From positions 936,191 to 963,637 of the forward strand of contig NW_003142798.1 in assembly GCF_000003605.2 (NCBI RefSeq): a stretch of 27,447 bases of DNA, given 5' to 3'. The notes beneath the pieces are model-generated. The model was not told the DNA's origin. It made no database searches and saw nothing but the letters and a program-made list of their open reading frames with translations. The DNA comes from Saccoglossus kowalevskii (taxonomy: Eukaryota; Hemichordata; Enteropneusta; Harrimaniidae). Shown here piece after piece: positions 1-10,270 of the stretch. The position numbers and the translations under genes are program-made. Position 1 is the stretch's first letter, and every line of letters begins with the position of its first letter.

Positions 1-26
1 CCATCAACAACGTGAAGCTGACTCCT
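1..26 (+). other. possible 3' end of an exon at the window edge
   Basis: The first 26 bases are followed by GTGAGTAA, a near-consensus 5' splice site. Two frames are open over the piece. One reads INNVKLTP and would end in phase 0. The other reads HQQREADS and would end in phase 1, which is the phase needed to enter the LRR exon at 14093. The piece is far too short to identify a protein, so this rests on the donor alone. It could equally be a chance GTGAGT. Confidence 0.22.
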
Positions 27-3000
27 GTGAGTAAAATTTTATTAACGATTTCTCATATTTAAAACAATACTGTTTAAACTTACCAGAGTTACCAGTACAT
101 CCGATTTACATTCAAATCGTCTCTGAATGTATGAACGCTAACTTAAAATTGAAGTTTTCACAGATAGTTTATAGCAGTTTGATATTGTTAGTTATTTGCA
201 TAACAATGCATCAACCATCTGTTTTCATTGTTCTAATTTAATTGCACAATTATTGCTGGGAAAAATGACAGCCCATTCAACTAAAATCGTTTTTATTGCT
301 ACTATTTTTAGTTACAGCTTAAATTGTAACATGAACTTCGTAAGCACTGAAAAGTAACCTTTAAATGTGTATTATGTTTTTCAAAATAGAAATGCACATA
401 CTCAGAACATTTCAAAATTGCCGCTGTTAATACATTGCCTCGTTTTCATAGTGCCTTATCAACACTGCTCTCTACGTATAGTATGTCTGCTCACTAGGCA
501 ACGAGTTATTCAACACAAGAGATTGACGGGGCTGATAAGAATGACAGTTCATTGACTCAACTGTTGACTTACATAAACCGGGCACGGTTGCATCTCGCAT
601 CTCTGAGTGGTAAGCGAGATGTTCATATTTCAGTAAATTAACTTTTCCGTTCTCTTGTTAGATTAAATTTTCTTTTCCCAATTTTCCGAAAGGTCCATGT
701 TTGCAGACAGAATCGAAATGACTTGTACATGCATTTTGGCAGCAGCGCGATTCATACGCTTGGGCGTACAGATTGGTTGGCGGTGGTTGTTTGTCACTCA
801 AAGTCCGTGCGACAATGGGGTGCAATATATGCACGCACATTGCTTTAATTCCTTCATTATTTTGGCACAAGTCTTTGATCAAACCACATGACAAAATGTA
901 CGAATGTGAAATGTAGCTGAAGTTAATTTCACGAATCAAATGAGTAATCTGTTTTGGGAGGCAAAAGAAAAATACTATGCCAGCAATTACAATCACATTT
1001 TAGTGCACATTGGACAACAGGTAAGATAAACATATATGTCACGAGGTGCCAACAATGTTTGACAGAGATGCCTAGATACATTTCATATTTGTATAATTTA
1101 AGTGTCTATTATAAAAAATAGGCCATGCACCCCTCGTCGGAATGGAATGGCCCAAGGAATAGATTGTCATGTCAGGGAAATTTGAATACCGAGTATGAGC
1201 ACCTGGACATGAATACCTATATAAGTACGCTTTGATCACGTGCTCGGGGCTATTCGATCTGGCATAACCACGCTTGACATCAACGTGTGAAGCTCGTACA
1301 CCAGTAATGCAGAGAAGTTGCAAGTCTTATCTGATCTCTCGTGGGACTTATATTACGACTTTAACCATTGCTGATTGTGGAGATTAGTTTACAAAAAAAC
1401 ATCTGAACTTGTTGTCTGTGTATCCCCGAGGAAGTCAGCGTGTCGTCTTCACGTATATAAAACGTCAACACGTGGTTGAAACATCTATAGGACTACGTCG
1501 GACACGTTAATAAATTATTCACGTTTAACGGCAAGTTCTGCCTACAAGACCTTGACATTCGTTGTATGATACTGGTCAGTAACGCACCGTTAGGGTTACA
1601 CATTTTATGCATATTCTGAGCTTATAATTGTGTAAATTGTGGAGTGCACGTCTTTTATTTAATTTATCAACTTGTTATACAACTGCTGTAATTTTGTATT
1701 GTTTTGTCGTCATTCTATTCACGCGTTTCACCCAATTAGGCTGGAAATTTGGCAATATTTTATGTTGGGAATGGCGTCAGTTTAAACGATTCACCCGTAC
1801 ATTGTTTACACTTGGATGTAAGCCATATTCTACTGTACGGGCTAACTCGTTTAGAATTGAATTGCACGCACAGGGTTCTAGTCTGACTGTTATTCCTGCT
1901 GGGATTTGAGCCTTGTGTGGCGTGACTTAATTAATATTGACCATTAAATATGTTCCCGTTATACGTAATAAACCGTTAATTGCTAGTATATGATTGCGTC
2001 TGTTTGTTCACACCGACTACACCAGGGTCACCAGTTATTGCTTGTATACAAATATAAGTCACAATGCTAAAAAGTAGCAGTAGGGCAAAAAAACCACAGC
2101 ACAAGGGTAGTCTTGTTTGGCAGCCACACTTCGCCTTGTGACAATATCTGATGACCATATATGGTCATACGACTTAATTAATATGCGTAACTGTCGTATC
2201 TCGCGCCCTGTTGCAGATAGGGACATGCTATCAGCGTACAAAAGCACAGGTCTAGTTGGCCTTGATGCTCGAAACCCTGCTATTCAGCTATATTGCTATA
2301 TCTCATTTATGCATTTGTTATATTCCAAAATTAGACACTTAACAATAAAATAATAAAGCACAACATGCATTGTATCTTAACGAATACACAACTGCAGTTT
2401 ACTGTCGCAAACTGTCATATTCTGTAAATATGTTACTGGTGAAAGATGTAGTAGTATGGCAAGCAAATGGCTGCCAGTGACAATCTTTGATGCGATTGAA
2501 ACTATTTACAGTACATATTGATAGAATGAATGACACCATTACACTGCTGGTCATTGAACTCGTACAATACATGCATTATATAATAGGTATTCTCAAGCTG
2601 GTCTCTTTTGACTGATTTAATAATTGTAGTTGATTTGTTTATTGCATTAAAACATGAAATGTGCTTCATTCACCATGCGTATTACCAGCCAAGTAATCCA
2701 AATAAAAAAGAAAGTAGTTCACTCCTTGCACAATGGTATATTTGTATCGACTATCTCTCCAACATGCCTGCTGGGAACCTCATGCTATGCTGTACGTAAC
2801 CATGTGCAGTACCAGTGTTTTATATGGTGAAGGCCAAACTCCCTTAACGTTTTCACGAGTATTGCTGTCAATTGAATTAAAACACGGGAGACTTTTCTAA
2901 GCAGTCTTCGATTACTTGTCCATGGCTTAGCAGCATCAAGATAGCGATCCAACAATAGAAACACAAATAAACATAATGCTGGAGTTTGCGAACCCGTAGC

Positions 3001-3384
3001 TCGTCCCAATCGTGGATAGCAGGATGCATTTATCGGTTTATTTGGCAGAATTACGCAAACGATGCCAACAATTTGATTGCTATCAAGTTCCGTCGATTCT
3101 CGAACTCGACCAAAAGGCACTAGTCGGCGTCTGTATCTTGTGTCGATTGAGACAATTAAAAGATATCAACATTGCCACTCGCGTTTATTCATGTTTTTTC
3201 AGCCTCGCAATGCCAAAATTTGGTCAATTTACCTCAAAGCAAATGCTTGTTGAATGAGATCAACTTCGTTAGTCGTGGAGGGCGCAGTTCATTAACATTA
3301 ACAACTCAAAATCTATTCCCGAGACATTTGTTTTTTGTTTGCTGGTTATCGAAACATGTTGCGAGACGGTCGTCTCTTGTCATT
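27..3384. other. non-coding stretch, no gene recognised
   Basis: Open frames here are short, overlap on both strands and show no recognisable domain. The longest are about 110 codons, at 658-996 and 2785-3120, both on the minus strand. A TATATAAAA at 1454-1462 is followed by AATAAA at 1509-1514. That spacing could mark a short LTR-like regulatory unit or be chance. An 18-bp palindrome at 2151-2168 is listed separately. If the left-edge exon is real, this whole stretch is intron. Confidence 0.5.
2151..2168. promoter_or_regulatory. perfect 18-bp palindrome with a CArG box (possible SRF site)
   Basis: ATGACCATATATGGTCAT is its own reverse complement over all 18 bases. Its centre, CCATATATGG, is a perfect match to CC(A/T)6GG, the site bound by SRF/MADS-box factors. 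No promoter or first exon is recognised nearby, so function is only a possibility. It could also be a chance AT-rich palindrome. Confidence 0.35.
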
Positions 3385-3990
3385 CACCAAGTTGTCAATA
3401 TTTAACTCGTGTAGCCGGGAACGGCCACTTGTGGCGCTGTATACAATCGAAATCTATTTAGGCTTGCATACGCTCATGCAGACTTGGTGTGAAGACCAGA
3501 AACAGTTGTTAAATTTAGTGACCAGTTTAGTATGATAGAATGTGTGTAGTCTTTAAATTACCACAATAGACAGAGTGGGGTGTCAAGAACGAATATACGT
3601 CACGGTGATTCCAAAGTTTTATAAAAAAATTCTATTAATAATTGCACTTTCAAATAATATTCATTTGTACGTCGTAACCTCGTTATTTGTATATTGTTAA
3701 CACAGTGCGCATGCTTCAGTCCCTTTTTCAGTTTCCGCAACCAAGGCGTCATTAGTGAGATAAATTGCAATTTGCGTTATGTGTAAGTGACGTTCATCAC
3801 CATTACTGAGCTTTGGCATCGAACCTCATTGATGGTGCTGAACGTAGTTTGTATTCGAAGCCCACACATATGCTACCAGATATATACACAAGCCACACCA
3901 ACCCAACAGCTCATATAGCAAAAATATTTGTACACACTATATTGGCCTGCCAACACTTAATCAGTAACAGTGTATCATTCGACGTTGAAG
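3385..3990 (+). repeat. dispersed repeat C, copy 1
   Basis: This segment aligns in the same orientation with about 13330-13860. Shared blocks occur in the same order: AGCCGGGAAC; AACAGTTGTTAAATTTxGTGACCA; CTATTAATAATTxCACTTTCAAATAATATTC (approximately); a GCGCATGCTT block; and CATTGATGGTGCTGAA. Spacing is nearly conserved but there are many substitutions and small indels, so this is an old duplication. No coding frame or terminal structure was found. It could be a non-autonomous transposon, a SINE-like element without visible tRNA boxes, or an old segmental duplication. Confidence 0.75.
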
Positions 3991-6900
3991 CTAGATGTTT
4001 TACTGAAATGCACTTAGCCTGCTAAATTTCGGTTTCTGTTTGCAAACTTTTACAGTTTCACTTCATTGATATATGGTCACATCTCAGACTAAGCTTCTCG
4101 CATGCCATAAAAGAATGAACGCTAAGTTGCAGTTATTGTATCGTGGACGTTTAGGGACTGATCATTTTTTATTGCACAAAAATATTCAAGTTCATGAACT
4201 TTCTTTTGACTTTTCCAACTTTATATTACAAAAATAAAAGTTGCACTCAAATAGTTTTCTTCTTTAAATAACACCAAAGAAGGTAGTATGATATATTTGA
4301 AATGAAATTTATCAAAACAGTATATAACATAACCTGGTATATGAACTATTTGTAACTCTTAAATGTCAACAAAAAAGCATTACTACTGCCATGACTGACA
4401 ATATTGTCGTGGACGGCATCATCACCTTAGTACTAAAATATGTTCCACTTCCACTTCCGGTCCAGTTATACTATACTATGAATATTTACTTTGAGGATAT
4501 AATTTTTGGTATTTGTTTATAATTCTTGAATATTTCAGTTCGTTGTCCTGTACTTCGTTTAGTAATTCGGACTTCCTAGATTACGTAAAAATTGACAGTT
4601 CGTGATTTTGACACAGAAAATGCCTGGGCTAAATCATTTGCTGATGGTCGCTTAGGTACTAGTATGTGCACTTTAATTTACAGACCTATATGCACCGAGC
4701 AATAAAAAATACTTTGCGCAAAAGTATGATCGAGGTCTTCAATTTCAATAACAAACACTGTTTCACCATTTGCTCAAAAGCGAGTGATTCAAGTTTCCCT
4801 CGAGGGTAAACAATGGTTAATTCGTGTTTTGTACTGTGAATGAAACAGTTTCGTGTTCATTTGCCTTGAATAGCGTTTTGGGGTTCATCACTGTCGTCCC
4901 TGAAATTTTACCGATATTGATTTAGTCACAATTTCCGTGGCCATTGCCATAAAAATGTTTTTTACTTTTGTCTTCATTTTTAATTATCCTTGCTATTTCC
5001 CACACCAGAGTGAATAAAACTGACCACAAAGACGCTTCTTGAGGGATTATTTTGTGGCCAGTTTTATTTTGTAGTATTGCAATACATTATTACTAATTTA
5101 AATATATATACTGTACATGTACATTTTTTATTGCATTGCTGAGAATGAGTTATACATTTGTTTTGTACTATAATTTCTTATCTTCAACTCTCCTCTTGGA
5201 ACACCAATACTTACAGTATGTCACTAAAGCAGTATAACAAGAATGCATGATGCAAAGCCCTTTCTATAAATGTTTAAATGTTCCTAGGTCGAAGTAAGAA
5301 ACTATATGATGATAGTGATAATATCAGAGCATAGGTTTTATTTAGGAACTACTGCCAGAGCAGCACAAACGATAAGGACAAATTAACAGCTCCTAGATAT
5401 TCCCAGAGTAACACCAGTTGATAATAACTTTAATTCGCAACTCCGATGAAAGGAACAGTTACTGTGACAAGTCCTACTCATTGCGAATGGGAGGGGGGGG
5501 GTCAACCCGGTTTTATTTTTTTGCTTGAAGGGGGAGGAGCAAAGTCTTTTCATATTCCCCAAAGAAAATGACCAGCCCCTTATAACAGGGAAATTATGTT
5601 GCTACTCAAGTTGACACCCTACCTAAAACGCTCAGAACTGCTGAATACTGACCAGACATAGCAATTCCGTCTCCATCACATATATCCACCTCCGCGTAAT
5701 GAAGTATAATCGTTAGTACTGAAATATAAGTAATCGTACGACTATTTAATGCTGTTGTACATATTTAGATAATGTACCGACATGTACATTTAGATTCGCT
5801 TTCTTATTAAAATATATAGCATTCGAGATACTAGTACTGGACATCGAGTTACAAAAATGTTTACGTCCACTTTTGCGAAACCACACCAAATCTTCGAGCT
5901 ACGGGCAATATAAATTGTTATTTTTGTTTAACGTCCGCATCTAGTAACTTTAATTAACAGTTAACATGACTTCTAGTTACAGGCAACATTAATTGTGTGT
6001 ATATTATAAGTACCTCGAAGTTCAGTTAATTCAAGTTAAATATAACGGGAATATATAACATAAAGACGAGACTGCATAACATAACAAAACATCACGTAAA
6101 CAGCATATATTTTGTGCTATCAGTGTCCACATTTCTGAATTGGCCATTAGAAATTGACACAGGCAATGTTTTATTAAAATAAAAATCGGACAAAAGGACA
6201 GATAATCACATCCTATTGCCGTTTTAAATGGACGAATACCTTTAGTGTCATAAATAATTGTTCACCTATTACGTTCATATATATCCACAGTTGATACTGT
6301 TAATAATATTACATATTAACCTGATAATACTGATAAATATTAAATATTAAGCTGACACTCCCGACTATCGAGTGTACGCTACAGCTGCTAAAACAACGCA
6401 GCTGCTGAACGATGAAAGAACCACCCCACATGCTGTTGAATGTGAGAATAGTTAAGGTATGTATGAATCATATACCTTTCTGGCACAGGCTGCGAGTAGC
6501 AGATTGCTAGTTGCAAACTGTGTCAGCTCCGAGTGGCGAAATATTTTAATATAACTGCGTTTGCGAGTAACTGTGTTTATGCAATGACCATTGTGACTGA
6601 ATACACTAGTTGTGTAAAATAATGAATGAGTCAGAATCGGTACGGCGTGCTTCCACATAATTCGCCAACATAATATTGTTGATCATCATCTTTTGTGCCA
6701 CCTGGTTTATGCAAATGACTATAGTATTCTAAAAGTCTAGGATCACAAATAGTTTCAGGAGGGGTGTTGAGGGGTACCTACGTACAAAATTGGAGGCCTG
6801 GGAAGGAGTAGTTGACAATTAGTTTGAGTTATGATGACGTTGCTATTGTTGTTGATATGAATTTTAAAAACAATTTGACTTAGCCCTTCATCGACCCAGG

Positions 6901-7074
6901 AGGCGGCGGGTTGGTCAAAGGTCAAATGGCTTTTCTTGTCAACACAGCACGTGATAAACTCATGAATGTGGTTCCGGTAAGAGTTGACATATTTTGCCAA
7001 TGTTTGAAATGAACATTAATTTTAGATAATTAAATTTGGCGATGTTTCTACAGTTATCGCGGCCGAACACAATC
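3991..7074. other. non-coding stretch, no gene recognised
   Basis: This is AT-rich sequence without an open frame of note. It holds a near-perfect hairpin at 5013-5068 (listed separately) and a G-rich run at 5489-5501 followed by a second G-run near 5530. A perfect octamer ATGCAAAT lies near 6710. No splice-bounded coding segment or transposon protein could be read on either strand. Confidence 0.5.
5013..5068. repeat. 18-bp inverted repeat (hairpin)
   Basis: AATAAAACTGACCACAAA at 5013-5030 is inverted at 5051-5068 as TTTGTGGCCAGTTTTATT, with one mismatch and a 20-bp loop. It may be the paired ends of a tiny foldback or MITE remnant. No target-site duplication is obvious. Confidence 0.7.
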
Positions 7075-7215
7075 ATAGTTGTTTCCCTAGGTCGGTTCTA
7101 CGAGTCTGACCTGGTTTCACCGTGACGGTGTCATAGGCGTCGGTGGTAGGATATGCCAATGGCAAACAATATAGGTTTACTGTATTTACAAGCATATTTC
7201 TCTATGTTATTGCAA
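7075..7215 (+). repeat. dispersed repeat D, copy 1
   Basis: It aligns in direct orientation with about 7888-8040. Shared blocks are GTTTxCCTxxG, GTCTGACCTGGTTTCAC, a GTCATAGG block, GATAGGATATGC-like sequence and an AGGCATA/AAGCATA block. Copy 1 has an extra CGTGACGGTG next to the shared GTTTCAC. No coding potential was seen. Confidence 0.6.
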
Positions 7216-7887
7216 TTTTTTTAAACTCGGTTGTTGAGAAAGGAGGTGATGACATTGGTGATTTTTTTCTTATGTTGTATTAAAAACTACTTTGTTTCGT
7301 TCCAGTAATATATACGTACAGTTTATAACATTTCCAAATTCTAAATTTAGAATACTATTTACATAGGATAGTTATGGTTTTTTATTGTCCAGCTAAATGG
7401 GAGATATATACCAAATAAAACGCTTTCAAACCTATTTGGAGGTTTGTTTGTTGAAGCTTTTGTTATAGCAAGCAGTAGTTGATGGGTATTGTTGGTGTTT
7501 TGTGGAATTTGTTTTATTCCTAATGTTTTATTTATAACTATTTTTATTTCAAACAATGTATGCAATTGATCAACACGTAAAGTGTGTACAATTTCCTCAT
7601 TGTATTATATATGTGTGGAGTGATATGGTTTAAAGTTTTCTTATTTTTATTTAAACCTAAAAATAGGAGATTTTCAATCCAATTTTTCTAAAAAGATGCT
7701 ATTAAATATTCATACTTCCCTCAGTGTTCATACCAACCTTTTCTTGCCGTTTGTTTGTTGACCTCGGTCAATTGCGTTAATTTCTAGGCATATGGTTATC
7801 ATGTGTGAAAACAAATTGCCAAACATTTTCATCTATTCAGGGAGACGAGGTTTAGTTTTTGACAGCTGCCGTCAAATTGGTATCTCG

Positions 7888-8040
7888 TATTTGTTTTCCT
7901 TAGCTGGTATTCTGTGAATCTGACCTGGTTTCACGCTGTCATAGGTGTCAGTGTTGGTTTGGTGATAGGATATGCTTACATCAAATATTATGGGATTTAT
8001 TGTGTATTCATAGGCATACCCCTGAAAAAGGAGATTGACA
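7888..8040 (+). repeat. dispersed repeat D, copy 2
   Basis: This is the second copy of the repeat at 7075-7215, about 0.8 kb downstream. It shares the GACCTGGTTTCAC core and the order of flanking blocks. It carries a short insertion (TTGGTTTGGTG region) and many substitutions. The element type is not recognised. Confidence 0.6.
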
Positions 8041-8820
8041 TACAAGAAAAAAAAATGAATCGAATCAATGGAATCATCTGATAATTTATTGACACTATAT
8101 AGCTAAGTAATTTTCACGTATAAATGCACACCCTTGCTCATATCTGGCATAACATTGTTTGAATGTGCAAGGAAGTGTTTTGTTTGTAAAGAACCTTGGA
8201 TCCTTTGTTTGGAAGAGCCGGGTTAATTATTTACTATACGTACGTTGTATATATATATTACTTAGTAGACACAACTTAATTTCCAATGTTCAAAGATATA
8301 TTATTATAGTGATAAGATTTGGAATGCGGTAACGTACTTCTCCCACACAGAGTTCTATTTATACGAATATATAATTCTGCCACCACGCGATCTTATGCTC
8401 GTTGTTGATTGGCTGCTGAGTCACAGTGATACTACTTTGAAATACGTCCACCAAAACATTTCAAACCCGACGAAAGTGTTAGCACCGTTTGTAGATTCTG
8501 GCTGTTTTCAAAACGAGAAGCTCGCTTTTTATTTTCCATAGCACAAACGGTGTGGCAGTAAACGATTTAGTCGTCAATACAAATACAAGTGTTTTCGTTC
8601 GTTTATATTTCTTCGCCTGGCAATCGACAGGATCATCAGGTTGATGAGCCGAGTAACACCTTAGTAACCGTCATTCCGTGACGAAATTATTTATTTTGTG
8701 AATTATAAATATTTCACCCTTTAGTGCGTTTAAGAAAAAATCATTTTCAGCTATCTATAAAATATTTTAAAACTTGTTTAATAGTAAAAAGACATCAACA
8801 CTGAAGCCCGAAAACGGGTC
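8041..8820. other. non-coding stretch, no gene recognised
   Basis: No gene is visible. A perfect 10-bp inverted repeat, CACCGTTTGT at 8483-8492 and ACAAACGGTG at 8543-8552, brackets a smaller CGAG..CTCG hairpin. The sequence GATTGGCTGCTGAGT near 8408 matches the start of the repeat A copies at 12888 and 14942. This suggests a distant or truncated relative. Confidence 0.4.
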
Positions 8821-10270
8821 TATTAATCTGGGTTCCGTCCGTCCGTTCGTCCGGAGCCATTTCTCGGACCAATCTTGCTCAATCTTGGTATACAGACAAT
8901 GTATGATGATCTACATATGTACGCCAATTTTCGTTATGATTCGATCAAATATGGCTGACGGCAGCCATTTTGTCCCTCAAATTTGCTAAATTGATATTTA
9001 AACGTGTCCGGAACTGTTTCTCAGAGCTGAACAGGGCGATTTCAATCAAACTTTTTATGGTGATCATGCATATTGGGTTATAGTGCACATCACTTTTTTT
9101 TCGAGATTCGGTCCAAGATGGCAGACTGGCGGCAATTTTGTTTCTTTCCGTTTTCATGCTAATTACTTCATAAGATACGGCCTGATTCAGTTCAAAGTGT
9201 GTACATAGGTACTACACTTCAAGATAACACAACACCATGTTTTGTTTATTAGAGATTTGATCAAACTTGTCGAAATGGCGGCCATTTTGTTAAATATCTT
9301 AAAATCACAGTCTGTAACGTGTCCAGAACTGTTTCTCGGAGCTGAACAGGGTCAATTCAATCAAACTTTGTATGCTGATCATGCATATTGTGTTATAGGT
9401 GCACATCACTTTTTTTTTGAGATTCGGTCCAAGATGGGCGACTGGCGGTCATTTGTTTTTCCGTTTTCGTGCTGATTACTTCATAAGATACGGCCTGATT
9501 CAGTTCAAAGTGTGTACATAGGTACTACACTTCAAGATAACACAACACCATGTTTTGTTTATTAGAGATTTGATCAAACTTGTCGAAATGGCGGCCATTT
9601 TGTTAAATATCTTAAAATCACAGTCTGTAACGTGTCCGGAACTGTTTCTCGGAGCTGAACAGGGTCAATTCAATCAAACTTTGTATGCTGATCATGCATA
9701 TTGTGTTATAGGTGCACATCACTTTTTTTTTGAGATTCGGTCCAAGATGGGCGACTGGCGGTCATTTGTTTTTCCGTTTTCGTGCTGATTCCTCCATAAT
9801 TTTTTCAAAATTTGAACCAAGGTGGCCGACTGGCGGCCATTTTGTTTTTCCCCCTTTTTTGTGCCGATTCCTCTGAAAGATATGGCCTGATTCACTTGAG
9901 AGTGTGTACATAAGTAGTATATTGCACGGTAACACAACAACATGTTTTGTCTTGAGATTCTTGATCTAATTTGTCGAAATGGTGGCCATTTTGTAAAAAA
10001 AACAACGTAAAATATCATTATGTAAGATGTCCGAAACTGTTTCTTGGAGCTGAACAGGGCGATATGGCCTGATTCAGTTCAATGTTGAATAGGGCATTTT
10101 CAATCAAACTTTGTATGATGACCTTACATATTAGGTTACGGTGCAAGTCATATTTCTTTTGGAGATACAATACCTGACTGGCTGCGTTTGTCTTTCATGA
10201 TATTTCCTCTGTAAGATATAGTCCAATTCAGTTCAAAGTTTCCACGTAGGTACTATACTGACAGTAACAC
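8821..10270. repeat. tandem repeat array, ~313-bp unit
   Basis: Four to five head-to-tail units can be followed. The first (about 8850-9161) is diverged. Units two and three (9162-9474 and 9475-9787) are almost identical. Later units are diverged and rearranged, with an internal duplication of roughly 77 bp around 9780-9895. Landmarks in each unit are a GGCxGCCATTTTGT block, GTGTCCGGAACTGTTTCT, GAGCTGAACAGGG, AATCAAACTTTxTATG, CCAAGATGG and GATACGGCCTGATTCAGTTC. Short open frames of 77 codons at 9242 and 9555 are identical only because the DNA is duplicated. They are not counted as genes. Confidence 0.9.
9162..9787. repeat. two nearly identical 313-bp units (recent duplication)
   Basis: The unit starting at ATTACTTCATAAG (9162) repeats with a 313-bp period at 9475. 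By eye the only difference is CCAGAACTG in the first and CCGGAACTG in the second. The neighbouring units are much more diverged. Either this duplication is far younger than the array, the two units were homogenised by conversion, or it is an assembly artefact. Confidence 0.88.

Noticed and set aside
658..996. 112-codon minus-strand ORF with several Cys and His
   Set aside because: The Cys spacing does not fit a known zinc-binding pattern, and an overlapping + strand ORF exists.
1628..1909. 93-codon + strand ORF with hydrophobic stretches
   Set aside because: No recognisable domain, no splice or promoter context, and composition like the AT-rich surroundings; probably chance.
2785..3120. 111-codon minus-strand ORF
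   Set aside because: No recognised motif, no supporting splice signals, and overlapping ORFs on the other strand.
5489..5534. G-run that might form a G-quadruplex
   Set aside because: Only three tight G-tracts can be placed; the fourth needs a long loop of nearly 30 bases.
9242..9788. Two identical 77-codon ORFs that could look like a duplicated small protein
   Set aside because: They are identical because the underlying 313-bp DNA unit is duplicated. The frame is not kept in the diverged units and shows no domain.
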